From NCBI RefSeq assembly GCF_019219065.1, contig NZ_JAHUWK010000008.1, positions 234,686 through 298,685 on the forward strand: a DNA stretch of 64,000 nt, in the 5' to 3' direction. This stretch comes from Duganella sp. sic0402. Lineage in GTDB: Bacteria; Pseudomonadota; Gammaproteobacteria; Burkholderiales; Burkholderiaceae_D. The number at the start of each line of letters is the position of its first letter. The first letter of the stretch is position 1. Under the pieces are notes generated by a model that worked only from the letters and a program-made list of their open reading frames with translations, was not told the DNA's origin and did not search any database. Shown here one piece after another: positions 49,470-57,279 of the stretch. The translations under genes were made by a program, and so were the position numbers.

Positions 49470-49877
49470 TCAGGTTTCCCCGACGCGTATCCGGTTGTCG
49501 ACGCGCACGGCTCCACTTTGCGCGCCGGCCAGCGCCATTTCGACCACCACGTCCAGCGTGTCGCGGCGGTAGGTGATGGCGCGCAGCAGCATCGGCAAGC
49601 TGATGCCAGCGATCACCTCGACCCGGCCCGCATCGGCCAGCCGGTTGCAGCAGTTGGCAGGCGTGCCGCCTTTGACATCGGTGATGACCAGTACGCCGTC
49701 GCCATCGTCGAGACGTTTGATCGCCGCCGCCGCCAGCGTCTGCACTTCGCCAAGATCCTGGTCGGCGATCACGTCGATCGCTTCCAGATGCTCGGTCGGA
49801 CCACGGAACACATGTGCGCAGGCCGCAAGAAAGGCCTGGCCCAGGGGCGCGTGTGTCATAAGTAGTATGCCTACCAT
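49470..49877 (-). CDS. PTS EIIA-Man family protein
   Basis: A 135-residue EIIA of the mannose family. The phospho-His is His9 in GILLMTHAPLGQAF. LVITDVKGGTPANCCNRLA and VIAGISLPMLLRAI are family motifs. No EIIB, EIIC or EIID gene is nearby, so this EIIA-HPr-EI set is likely a regulatory phosphorelay rather than a sugar importer, as proposed for other betaproteobacteria. It precedes ptsH by 41 bp. Confidence 0.92.
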   Translation of the reverse strand: MVGILLMTHAPLGQAFLAACAHVFRGPTEHLEAIDVIADQDLGEVQTLAAAAIKRLDDGDGVLVITDVKGGTPANCCNRLADAGRVEVIAGISLPMLLRAITYRRDTLDVVVEMALAGAQSGAVRVDNRIRVGET

Positions 49878-49922
49878 ATTGTTAAACCGCCAGTGAGGAT
49901 TGAAGTTTTCTTGTCATCGGGA

Positions 49923-50864
49923 TTATTTCGCCGCCGCTTCCACCGCGTCGATGAACATCTCGGCGACCGGGAAGCCAGCTTGCTGGGTAATCTCCTGGAA
50001 GCAAGTCGGGCTGGTCACGTTGACTTCCGTCAGACAATCGCCGATAACGTCTAATCCTACCAGCAACAGGCCACGGGCGGCCAGAATCGGGCCCAGGGTG
50101 TTGGCGATCTCAAAGTCGCGCTCGGTCAACGGCTGGGCCACGCCGATGCCGCCTGCGGCCAGGTTACCGCGCACTTCGCCGTTCTGCGGGATGCGCGCCA
50201 GCGAGAATGGCACCGGCTTGCCGCCGATGACCAGAATGCGCTTGTCGCCCTTGGCGATATCCGGAATGAAGCGCTGCACCATGATGGTGTATTTTCCGTT
50301 GCCAGTCAGCGTCTCGATGATGGCGCCCAGATTCATGCCGTCCGCCTTGACGCGGAAGATGCCGGTGCCGCCCATGCCGTCCAGCGGTTTCAGGATGATG
50401 TCGCCGTGCTGCTTCTGGAAGGCGCGGATGCGCGCCTCATCGGAGGTCACCAGCGTCGGCGAGGTGAACTCGCTGAACTGGGTGATGGCGACTTTTTCGT
50501 TGTGGTCGCGGATCGCCGACGGCTTGTTGAAGACCTTGGCGCCTTGTTTTTCGGCCAGTTCCAGCAGATAGGTGCTGTAGACATACTCCATGTCGAACGG
50601 CGGATCCTTGCGCTGCAGGATGGCGTCGAACTCGCCCAGATTGGTTTCCACCGGCGCGTCGGCGCGATACCAGTCGGTGCTGTCGCCGGTGAAGTGGATG
50701 CGCGCCACATTGGCCGTCACCACGCCTTGCTCGACCGCCATATCCTTCTGCTGAAAAGCGTAGACCTCGTGGCCGCGCTTGTTGGCCTCCACCATCATGG
50801 CGTAGGTGGAGTCCTTGTAAGTCTTGAAGGTCGACAGCGGGTCGGCGAGGAAAGCGATTTTCAT
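49923..50864 (-). CDS. gshB: glutathione synthetase
   Basis: A 313-residue ATP-grasp ligase that joins gamma-Glu-Cys and Gly. MKIAFLADPLSTFKTYKDST is a typical start. RKDPPFDMEYVYSTYLLE, DIILKPLDGMGGTGIFRV (ATP-binding loop) and GLDVIGDCLTEVNVTSPTCFQ (Mg and product site) are hallmarks. It lies 52 bp after gshA on the same strand, and together they make glutathione. Confidence 0.97.
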   Translation of the reverse strand: MKIAFLADPLSTFKTYKDSTYAMMVEANKRGHEVYAFQQKDMAVEQGVVTANVARIHFTGDSTDWYRADAPVETNLGEFDAILQRKDPPFDMEYVYSTYLLELAEKQGAKVFNKPSAIRDHNEKVAITQFSEFTSPTLVTSDEARIRAFQKQHGDIILKPLDGMGGTGIFRVKADGMNLGAIIETLTGNGKYTIMVQRFIPDIAKGDKRILVIGGKPVPFSLARIPQNGEVRGNLAAGGIGVAQPLTERDFEIANTLGPILAARGLLLVGLDVIGDCLTEVNVTSPTCFQEITQQAGFPVAEMFIDAVEAAAK

Positions 50865-50916
50865 GAATACGTCCAGTAGAGTGAATGCCTGATTTTAGCC
50901 GAGATCCACAAACCGC

Positions 50917-52218
50917 TCAGTAGACCTCCGGATTTGGATCAGTGCGCTCCATTTCCAGCGAGGCGGCCAGCAGCGCCAGCCGCGCCACCACACCATACAC
51001 GTAGAAGCGGTTCGGCGCCGCCGTACCCGGCTTGGCCTTCAGGTCCGGCACCGCATGCTGCTGGGCAAACGCCAGCGGCACGTATTGCGAACCGGGCGCG
51101 TTCAGGTTCTGATCCACACCCTTCTCGGCGTGGACGCGGTAGAAACCACCCACCACATAGCGGTCGATCATATACACCACCGGCTCGGCCACCGCGCTTT
51201 CGATGCTCTCGAAGGTCGGCACGCCTTCCTGAATGATGAAGTCGGTCACTTCCTTGCCATCCTTGATGACAATCATCTTGTCGCGCTGGGCCTGGCTCAA
51301 GTCCTTGATCTCGCTGGAATCCTTGATGGTCAAAATGCTGGTGCCATAGGTGCCGGCGTCCGGCTTGACGATCACGAACGGCTTCTGGTCCTTGATGCCG
51401 TATTCCTTGTACTTCTTCTTGATCTTGGCCAGCAGCGTGTCAATATTGGCAGCCAGGCAATCATAGCCCTCGCCGGTGCGGAAATTGACCGCATCGCATT
51501 TGGCGTGCAGCGGGTTCAGCATCCACGGATCGACGCCGATCAGCTTGCCAAACTTCTTGCACACCTCGTCATAGGCGTTCAGGTGATTGCTCTTGCGGCG
51601 CAGCGCCCAGCCGGCGTGCAGCGGCGGCAACAGACTTTGCTCGTGGATGTTCTGCAGAATGTCCGGTATCCCGGCCGACAAGTCATTATTCAGCAAAATG
51701 GTGCACGGATCGAAATCCTTCAAACCAACCCGGCGCCCGTTCGGCGAACGCACCAGCGGCTCGACCACCAGCATATTGCCATCTGGCAAAGCAATCGGCG
51801 TTGGCTCGGTGACTTCCGGCGACAGCGAACCCAGCCGCACATGCAGGCCGGTCTGGCGGAAGATCTGCATCAGGCGCGCGACGTTTTGCCAGTAAGTCGG
51901 GTGACGCTGGGTCACTTCCGGGATCAGCAGCAGATTGCGCGCATCTGGACAATACTTGTCGATCGCGGCCATGGCGGCCTGCACCGACAGCGGCAGCATC
52001 TCGGTGGCCAGCATATTGTAGCCGCCAGGGAACAGGTTGGTATCCACCGGCGCCAGCTTGTAGCCGGCGTTACGCATGTCAACCGAGCAATAAAACGGCG
52101 GCGTGTGCTCCTGCCATTCGAGGCGGAACCAGCGCTCAATTGCAGGGGTGGCGGCCAGGATTTTTTCTTCGAGGTCGAGCAGAGGTCCGCTCAGGGCCGT
52201 GACGAGGTGGGGAACCAT
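50917..52218 (-). CDS. gshA: glutamate--cysteine ligase, proteobacterial type
   Basis: A 433-residue GshA of the non-E. coli class (TIGR02049-like) found in beta- and some gammaproteobacteria. Recognisable segments are FYCSVDMRNAGYKLAPVDTN near the N-terminus, PFVIVKPDAGTYGTSILTI (ATP-grasp-like) and VVYMIDRYVVGGFYRVHAEK. It makes gamma-glutamylcysteine, the rate-limiting step before GshB. Its promoter must lie in the 70 bp between it and the amtB terminator. Confidence 0.94.
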   Translation of the reverse strand: MVPHLVTALSGPLLDLEEKILAATPAIERWFRLEWQEHTPPFYCSVDMRNAGYKLAPVDTNLFPGGYNMLATEMLPLSVQAAMAAIDKYCPDARNLLLIPEVTQRHPTYWQNVARLMQIFRQTGLHVRLGSLSPEVTEPTPIALPDGNMLVVEPLVRSPNGRRVGLKDFDPCTILLNNDLSAGIPDILQNIHEQSLLPPLHAGWALRRKSNHLNAYDEVCKKFGKLIGVDPWMLNPLHAKCDAVNFRTGEGYDCLAANIDTLLAKIKKKYKEYGIKDQKPFVIVKPDAGTYGTSILTIKDSSEIKDLSQAQRDKMIVIKDGKEVTDFIIQEGVPTFESIESAVAEPVVYMIDRYVVGGFYRVHAEKGVDQNLNAPGSQYVPLAFAQQHAVPDLKAKPGTAAPNRFYVYGVVARLALLAASLEMERTDPNPEVY

Positions 52219-52288
52219 GTTATTACTTCCTTATTACCGTGCGGATGCCTCAAATGAGGGCAAAAACGCTATTTTAAAGGCAGGAAAT

Positions 52289-52316
52289 AAAAAAAGCGCC
52301 CCGCAGGGCGCTTTTC
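52289..52316 (-). terminator. intrinsic terminator after amtB
   Basis: On the minus strand AAAAGCGCCC, a 4-base loop and GGGCGCTTTTTTT form an 11-bp stem followed by a T-run, 17 bp after the amtB stop. It separates the nitrogen operon from gshA. Confidence 0.92.
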
Positions 52317-52332
52317 ATTGAAAACTTATCAA

Positions 52333-53877
52333 TTAATGATGATAAGCCGACTCACCGTGGGTGGTGATGTCCAGGCCTTCGCGCTCTTCCTCTTCAGGCA
52401 CGCGCAGACCGATAACGATGTCCACCAGCTTGTAAGCGATGACGGCGACGATGCCCGACCAGATGATGGTGGTGCCCACCGCAGTCGCCTGCACGATCAC
52501 TTGCGAAGCGATCGAGTAGTCTGGCGATGGTTTGTTGACCACGTAGTCGAAGATGCCCTGGCCGCCCAGCGACGGTGCAGCGAACACACCGGTCAGGATT
52601 GCGCCCAGGATGCCGCCGACGCCGTGCACGCCGAATACGTCCAGCGAGTCGTCCGCGCCCAGCAGTTTTTTCAGGCCGTTCACGCCCCACAGGCAGATCA
52701 CGCCAGCCAGCAGGCCGATGATCAGCGCGCCCATTGGACCGACGAAGCCGCAGGCCGGGGTGATGGCCACCAGGCCCGACACCGCACCCGAAGCGCCACC
52801 CAGCATCGATGGTTTGCCTTTGAAGATCCATTCAGCGAACACCCACGACACGGTCGCAGCGGCAGTTGCCAGCAGGGTGTTGATGTAGGCCAGTGCGGCG
52901 ATGTCGCCAGCTTCCAGCGGCGAGCCGGCGTTGAAGCCGAACCAGCCCACCCACAGCAGCGATGCGCCGATCATGGTCATGGTCACCGAATGTGGCGCCA
53001 TCGATTCGCGGCCGTAGCCGACGCGTTTGCCGATCATGTAGGAACCGATCAGGCCAGCCACTGCGGCGTTGATGTGCACCACGGTACCGCCGGCGGTGTC
53101 GAGTGCGCCCTTCTGGAACAGGAAGCCGGCTTTGGCGGTTTCGGTGGCCAGGGTGGCGGCGTCCTTGATCGCGTCAGGACCGGTCCAGAACCAGACCATG
53201 TGGGCGATCGGCAGGTAAGCGAAGGTGAACCAGATCACGATGAAGGCCAGAATGGCGGTGAACTTGGCACGTTCGGCGAAGGCGCCAACGATCAGCGAGC
53301 AGGTGATGGCCGCGAAGGTCGCCTGGAAGGCAACGAACATAAACTCAGGAATCACCACGCCCTTGCTGAAGGTTGCAGCGTAAGCGAAAGTGCCTTTGAT
53401 CGGGTCGTAGATATTGTTCAGGAAGGTGCGGTCATGCAGGTTGCCGAAGAACGCATTGCCCTCGGTGAACGCCAGCGAGTAACCGTAGATGCACCACAGC
53501 ACCACGATCAGCGCGAAGATCATGAACACTTGCATCAGGATCGACAGCATGTTCTTGGAACGGACCAGGCCGCCGTAGAACAGCGCCAGGCCAGGAATCG
53601 TCATCAGGATCACCAGCAGCGTGGCCACCATCATCCAGGCGTTGTCGCCCTTCTGCGGGGTTGGCGCGGCAGGTGCAGCTTCCGCTGGGGCAGCAGGAGC
53701 GGCAGCAGCAGGCACGGCGGCTGCCGGAGCAGCTGCTTCAGGCGCGGCTGCGGGCGCCGAAGCGGCGGCTACCGGTGCGTCGGCCGGCTTGGCGTCTTGC
53801 GCATGCACGGGTGCGGCCAGCGCAAACAGGATGGATACCCCAGCTAGCAAGCTTGTTATAGTTTTCTTCATTCTCAT
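52333..53877 (-). CDS. amtB: ammonium transporter
   Basis: A 514-residue Amt protein with a signal peptide (SLLAGVSILFALAAPVHAQ) and then an Ala/Pro-rich spacer of about 45 residues before eleven membrane helices. The conserved pore His pair is in GGTVVHINAAVAGL and VFGVHGVGGILGAI, and the ASP-rich signature GWFGFNAGSPLEAGD is present. It conducts ammonium and is blocked by non-uridylylated GlnK, encoded 7 bp upstream. The long Ala-rich spacer is larger than in E. coli AmtB. Confidence 0.96.
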   Translation of the reverse strand: MRMKKTITSLLAGVSILFALAAPVHAQDAKPADAPVAAASAPAAAPEAAAPAAAVPAAAAPAAPAEAAPAAPTPQKGDNAWMMVATLLVILMTIPGLALFYGGLVRSKNMLSILMQVFMIFALIVVLWCIYGYSLAFTEGNAFFGNLHDRTFLNNIYDPIKGTFAYAATFSKGVVIPEFMFVAFQATFAAITCSLIVGAFAERAKFTAILAFIVIWFTFAYLPIAHMVWFWTGPDAIKDAATLATETAKAGFLFQKGALDTAGGTVVHINAAVAGLIGSYMIGKRVGYGRESMAPHSVTMTMIGASLLWVGWFGFNAGSPLEAGDIAALAYINTLLATAAATVSWVFAEWIFKGKPSMLGGASGAVSGLVAITPACGFVGPMGALIIGLLAGVICLWGVNGLKKLLGADDSLDVFGVHGVGGILGAILTGVFAAPSLGGQGIFDYVVNKPSPDYSIASQVIVQATAVGTTIIWSGIVAVIAYKLVDIVIGLRVPEEEEREGLDITTHGESAYHH

Positions 53878-53884
53878 CTTCCTC

Positions 53885-54223
53885 TTAGAGTGCTTCGTTG
53901 CCGGTCTCGCCGGTACGAATACGGATCACTTGTTCCAGGTTGTACACGAAGATTTTGCCGTCACCGATCTTGCCGGTGCGGGCAGCGCCTTCGATCGCTT
54001 CGATGGCCTGTTCGACGATGGCGTCATCCACCGCCGCTTCGATCTTGGTCTTCGGCAGGAAGTCCACCACGTACTCCGCACCGCGGTACAGCTCGGTGTG
54101 GCCTTTCTGGCGACCGAAGCCTTTGACTTCGGTCACGGTAATACCTTGCACGTTAATCGCCGAGAGGGCTTCACGCACCTCGTCAAGCTTGAACGGCTTG
54201 ATAATGGCGGTAATCATTTTCAT
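53885..54223 (-). CDS. glnK: nitrogen regulatory PII protein
   Basis: A 112-residue PII protein. The T-loop carries Tyr51 in HTELYRGAEYVVDFLPK, the uridylylation site, and the C-terminal KIFVYNLEQVIRIRTGE is the PII signature. Pairing with amtB identifies it as the GlnK type. It gates AmtB according to 2-oxoglutarate, ATP/ADP and uridylylation. It lies 11 bp after the TorF-family gene. Confidence 0.96.
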   Translation of the reverse strand: MKMITAIIKPFKLDEVREALSAINVQGITVTEVKGFGRQKGHTELYRGAEYVVDFLPKTKIEAAVDDAIVEQAIEAIEGAARTGKIGDGKIFVYNLEQVIRIRTGETGNEAL

Positions 54224-54234
54224 ACTGGCCTCGC

Positions 54235-54981
54235 TTAGAAGGTTTTGGAAATGGTCAGGACGGCGCCGGCTTTACCCAGGTTCTTCCCGTTTCCGACGTA
54301 GGCGTCCGTGTCGGCATAGACCGCCGCCAGTGCCACACTCACTACGCCGAAATCTTTGGTGACGCCCACCTTGTAGTCGGTGTAGCTGACAGCGCCGTTG
54401 TTCTTCACGTTCTGGCGGCCGACGTGCAGGTTCAGGACGTAGCCGTCGGTGATTTCCTGGTTCAGCTGCGCGTCGATATAGCCGGAATTCTTGGAGTCGG
54501 CCGTGCCGAACAGATTGGTGGTCGAGTGCGAATACTTCAGCGAGGCCGGGCCGACCGAAATCTGGCCGTACAGCTCAAAGGTATTGGCGCTCGTGCTCAG
54601 CTTGTTCGATGGGTAGTAGTAATACAGGCCGCCGACGTCGTAGCTGACGCTGTCGGAGATGGCGCCGCGCTTGCCGGCGTACACATCCCATTCGACGCTG
54701 CCGTCGCCGCCACCATCCTTGACCCACTTGATATTGGTCGCCCAGGTGCCGACGTAGAAGCCGGTCGGGTTGTTCACGTAATCCGCGCCAGCTTGTACGG
54801 CGGGTTTCAGGCGGGTTTGCGAAATACCGCGGTAACGGTAGTCGCTGACAAAGGCAGCGTTAAAGCTGACTTCATTGTCGGGTTTGGCTTCAGGTGCGGG
54901 TGCCGCCTCCTGGGCCTGCGCCATGGACGCGAATGCTAAGGTCAACGCAGCGATCAGGGTAAAGTTCTTGGACATTTTCAT
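54235..54981 (-). CDS. TorF-family putative porin
   Basis: A 248-residue outer-membrane protein (Gcw_chp/TIGR02001 type). The signal peptide is FTLIAALTLAFASMAQAQ. The mature part starts VSFNAAFVSDYRYRGISQTRLKPAVQ, a family signature, and continues as amphipathic beta strands to a C-terminal Phe (LTISKTF), as expected for BAM targeting. It is the first gene of the sigma-54-driven glnK-amtB transcript, which suggests it admits a nitrogen compound across the outer membrane (inference). AGGAAAA precedes the ATG. Confidence 0.9.
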   Translation of the reverse strand: MKMSKNFTLIAALTLAFASMAQAQEAAPAPEAKPDNEVSFNAAFVSDYRYRGISQTRLKPAVQAGADYVNNPTGFYVGTWATNIKWVKDGGGDGSVEWDVYAGKRGAISDSVSYDVGGLYYYYPSNKLSTSANTFELYGQISVGPASLKYSHSTTNLFGTADSKNSGYIDAQLNQEITDGYVLNLHVGRQNVKNNGAVSYTDYKVGVTKDFGVVSVALAAVYADTDAYVGNGKNLGKAGAVLTISKTF

Positions 54982-55072
54982 AATTGTTTTCCTAGTGAGT
55001 TGAACTTGATTAGCAGATGCGGTTTAAAATCCTTGTTAAGCGAAGCAATGAAAAGCATTCATTGGCTTCTTT

Positions 55073-55088
55073 AGCAGAATGTGTGCCA
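55073..55088 (-). promoter_or_regulatory. sigma-54 promoter of the torF-glnK-amtB operon
   Basis: On the minus strand TGGCACACATTCTGCT matches the -24/-12 consensus: GG at 55087-55086 and GC at 55075-55074 with exact spacing. The predicted start lies about 80 bp before the porin ATG. The site fits nitrogen-limited, NtrC-dependent expression of glnK-amtB. Confidence 0.85.
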
Positions 55089-55192
55089 GCTAATGTTGTT
55101 CAGCAATCAGGTGCCGTATCATGGTTGACAACGGCCCCGCTCAGTCCAAAGTGAGAATCATCAGGATCGCAAGGCGGGATTTCGGCGGTTTC

Positions 55193-55228
55193 GCACCACA
55201 TTAACGCCGAGTCGCACCGCAATGGTGC
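55193..55228. promoter_or_regulatory. NtrC-type enhancer palindrome plus a half-site
   Basis: 55214-55228 is GCACC-N5-GGTGC, a perfect match to the NtrC palindrome core. A second GCACC half-site begins at 55193, exactly 21 bp (two helical turns) away, on the same face. Both lie about 120-150 bp upstream of the -12 element, a normal enhancer distance. The pair is also within 70 bp of the ubiK start, which runs the other way. Confidence 0.8.
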
Positions 55229-55258
55229 AACGAGGGACTAACCAGATCAAGGAATATT

Positions 55259-55546
55259 ATGGATATGAACACTTTCTTTAATGACTTGCAAAGCAAGATC
55301 AGCCAAGCCATCGAAAATTCACCAGCAAAGGACATTGAGAAGAACGTCAAGTCCATGATGACGCAGGGTTTCGCCAAACTGGACCTGGTGACGCGCGAGG
55401 AATTCGATATCCAGACCCAAGTGCTGGCCAAAACCCGCGCCAAGCTGGAAGCGCTGGAAACCCGCCTGGCGGCGCTGGAAGCCAAGGCCGGCGACGCCAA
55501 ACCGGAAGCCGCCAAGGTGGAAATCGCCAAGGGCGAAGTACTGTAG
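55259..55546 (+). CDS. ubiK: ubiquinone biosynthesis accessory factor UbiK
   Basis: A 95-residue BMFP (YqiC) protein. The N-terminal amphipathic helix (FFNDLQSKISQAIENSPAKD) and the C-terminal coiled coil (FDIQTQVLAKTRAKLEALETRLAALEAK, residues ~45-75) are the family layout. It trimerises and helps UbiJ in late ubiquinone steps. AAGGA lies 5 bp before the ATG. It is often followed by yifB in betaproteobacteria, as here. Confidence 0.9.
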   Translation: MDMNTFFNDLQSKISQAIENSPAKDIEKNVKSMMTQGFAKLDLVTREEFDIQTQVLAKTRAKLEALETRLAALEAKAGDAKPEAAKVEIAKGEVL

Positions 55547-55557
55547 ACATCCCCCGC

Positions 55558-55582
55558 AGCCCAAATCACCGCGATTTGGGCT
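55558..55582 (+). terminator. 10-bp hairpin after ubiK, no T-run
   Basis: A perfect 10-bp stem (55558-55567 with 55573-55582, AGCCCAAATC/GATTTGGGCT) and a 5-base loop start 12 bp after the ubiK stop. No T-run follows, so it is at best a weak or Rho-assisted terminator. Confidence 0.45.
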
Positions 55583-55648
55583 AGCGCAAGGTCACGCCAC
55601 GGGCATGCGCTACGCTGGCAGCTGGTCCCTTTTGCCAGTTCGCCAGCC

Positions 55649-57160
55649 ATGTCACTTGCCGTACTGAAAAGCCGCGCCCTGGCCGGCATGCAGGCGCAGG
55701 AAGTCAGCGTCGAAGTGCATCTGGCCAACGGGCTGCCATCGTTCACCATCGTCGGCCTGGCGGATACCGAGGTCAAGGAAGCCAAGGACCGGGTCCGCGC
55801 CGCCATCCAGAACGGCGGTTTTGAATTCCCCGCGCAACGCATCACCGTCAATCTGGCGCCGGCCGATTTGCCGAAAGAATCGGGCCGCTTCGATTTGCCG
55901 ATCGCGCTCGGCATCCTGGCCGCTTCCAGGCAAATCCCCTCCCGCCGCCTGCATCAGTATGAATTTGCCGGCGAACTGTCGCTGTCAGGCGAGCTGCGGC
56001 CGATTCGCGGCGCGCTGGCGATGTCGCTGGCCACCCGCCGCGACGGCGGCTGCCTGGCCTTTATCCTGCCGCTGGCGAATGCCGACGAAGCCGCGCTGGT
56101 CTGCAACGCCGCCATCTACCCGGCAGACTCGCTGCTGCAAGTGTGCCGCCACTTCGCCGGCAAATCGGTGGAGACCATGCTTTCGCGCCACGAGGCCGCA
56201 CCGGTTGTGGTGCCGGTCGAATACCCGGACTTTGCTGACGTCAAAGGTCAAGCCTTCGTCAAGCGTGCGCTGGAAGTGGCTGCGGCGGGTAATCATTCAG
56301 TGTTGCTGGTCGGTCCGCCTGGCTCGGGCAAAACCATGCTGGCTTCTCGCTTCGCCGGACTGTTGCCCGCAATGAGCGATGAAGAGGCGCTGGAAACGGC
56401 CGCCGTGCAATCGCTGACGGGGGCTTTCCGCATCGAACAGTGGAAACAAAGGCCGTTTCGCTCGCCGCACCACACCTCGTCCGGCGCGGCACTGGTCGGT
56501 GGCGGCAGCGTGCCGCGTCCGGGCGAGATCTCGCTGGCACATCGCGGCGTGCTGTTCCTCGACGAGCTGCCCGAGTTCGATCGCCGGGTATTGGATGTAT
56601 TGCGCGAACCGATGGAATCCGGCCGCATCACCATCTCGCGCGCGGCACGGCAAGCAGATTTCCCCGCACACTTCCAGTTAATCGCAGCGATGAACCCTTG
56701 TCCATGCGGCTACTTCGGCCACGCACAGGTCGCCTGCAAATGTTCGCCGGACGTCATCCTGCGCTACCAGAACCGCATTTCCGGTCCCCTGCTCGACCGC
56801 ATCGACATTCAAATGGGCGTCTCCTCCGTGCATCCCGACGTGCTCGCAGCCGCTACCTACGGCGAAACCTCCGCGCTGATCGCAGCGCGCGTGCAGGCGG
56901 CAGCAACCTTGCAACTCAACCGCCAGGGAAAGAGCAATCAATACCTCACCCCGCGCGAAATAGACCACCACTGCAAGCTCGACCGCACCAGCAAAACGCG
57001 GCTCAAAAATACCATGGAGATGTTCCACTGGTCTGGCCGCGCCTACCACCGCGTACTGCGCGTGGCACGCACGATCGCCGACCTGTCAAGAAGCGAGCGC
57101 ATCATGGAACCACATCTCAGCGAAGCACTCCAATATCGTCGTGCCCTGTTAAAGGACTAG
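55649..57160 (+). CDS. YifB/ComM-family Mg-chelatase-like AAA+ ATPase
   Basis: A 503-residue protein. The N-terminal Lon-S5-like ChlI domain (residues ~20-140: FTIVGLADTEVKEAKDRVRA) is followed by an AAA+ module with Walker A VGPPGSGKTMLASRF (about 225) and Walker B GVLFLDELPEF. Cys pairs in AAMNPCPCGYFGHAQVACKCS and a C-terminal Mg_chelatase_C domain complete it. ComM homologues are branch-migration helicases in natural transformation. It follows ubiK on the same strand. Confidence 0.93.
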   Translation: MSLAVLKSRALAGMQAQEVSVEVHLANGLPSFTIVGLADTEVKEAKDRVRAAIQNGGFEFPAQRITVNLAPADLPKESGRFDLPIALGILAASRQIPSRRLHQYEFAGELSLSGELRPIRGALAMSLATRRDGGCLAFILPLANADEAALVCNAAIYPADSLLQVCRHFAGKSVETMLSRHEAAPVVVPVEYPDFADVKGQAFVKRALEVAAAGNHSVLLVGPPGSGKTMLASRFAGLLPAMSDEEALETAAVQSLTGAFRIEQWKQRPFRSPHHTSSGAALVGGGSVPRPGEISLAHRGVLFLDELPEFDRRVLDVLREPMESGRITISRAARQADFPAHFQLIAAMNPCPCGYFGHAQVACKCSPDVILRYQNRISGPLLDRIDIQMGVSSVHPDVLAAATYGETSALIAARVQAAATLQLNRQGKSNQYLTPREIDHHCKLDRTSKTRLKNTMEMFHWSGRAYHRVLRVARTIADLSRSERIMEPHLSEALQYRRALLKD

Positions 57161-57279
57161 CCTGAAACTATTAGTCGCAGTAGCCCCAATATAAAAAGCG
57201 GCCAAAGCCGGTGATCTGCAAACCAAGTCTTGCGGGCTTGCTGCTATATTTGCTGGCAGTGACTAACGACAGGACCATG

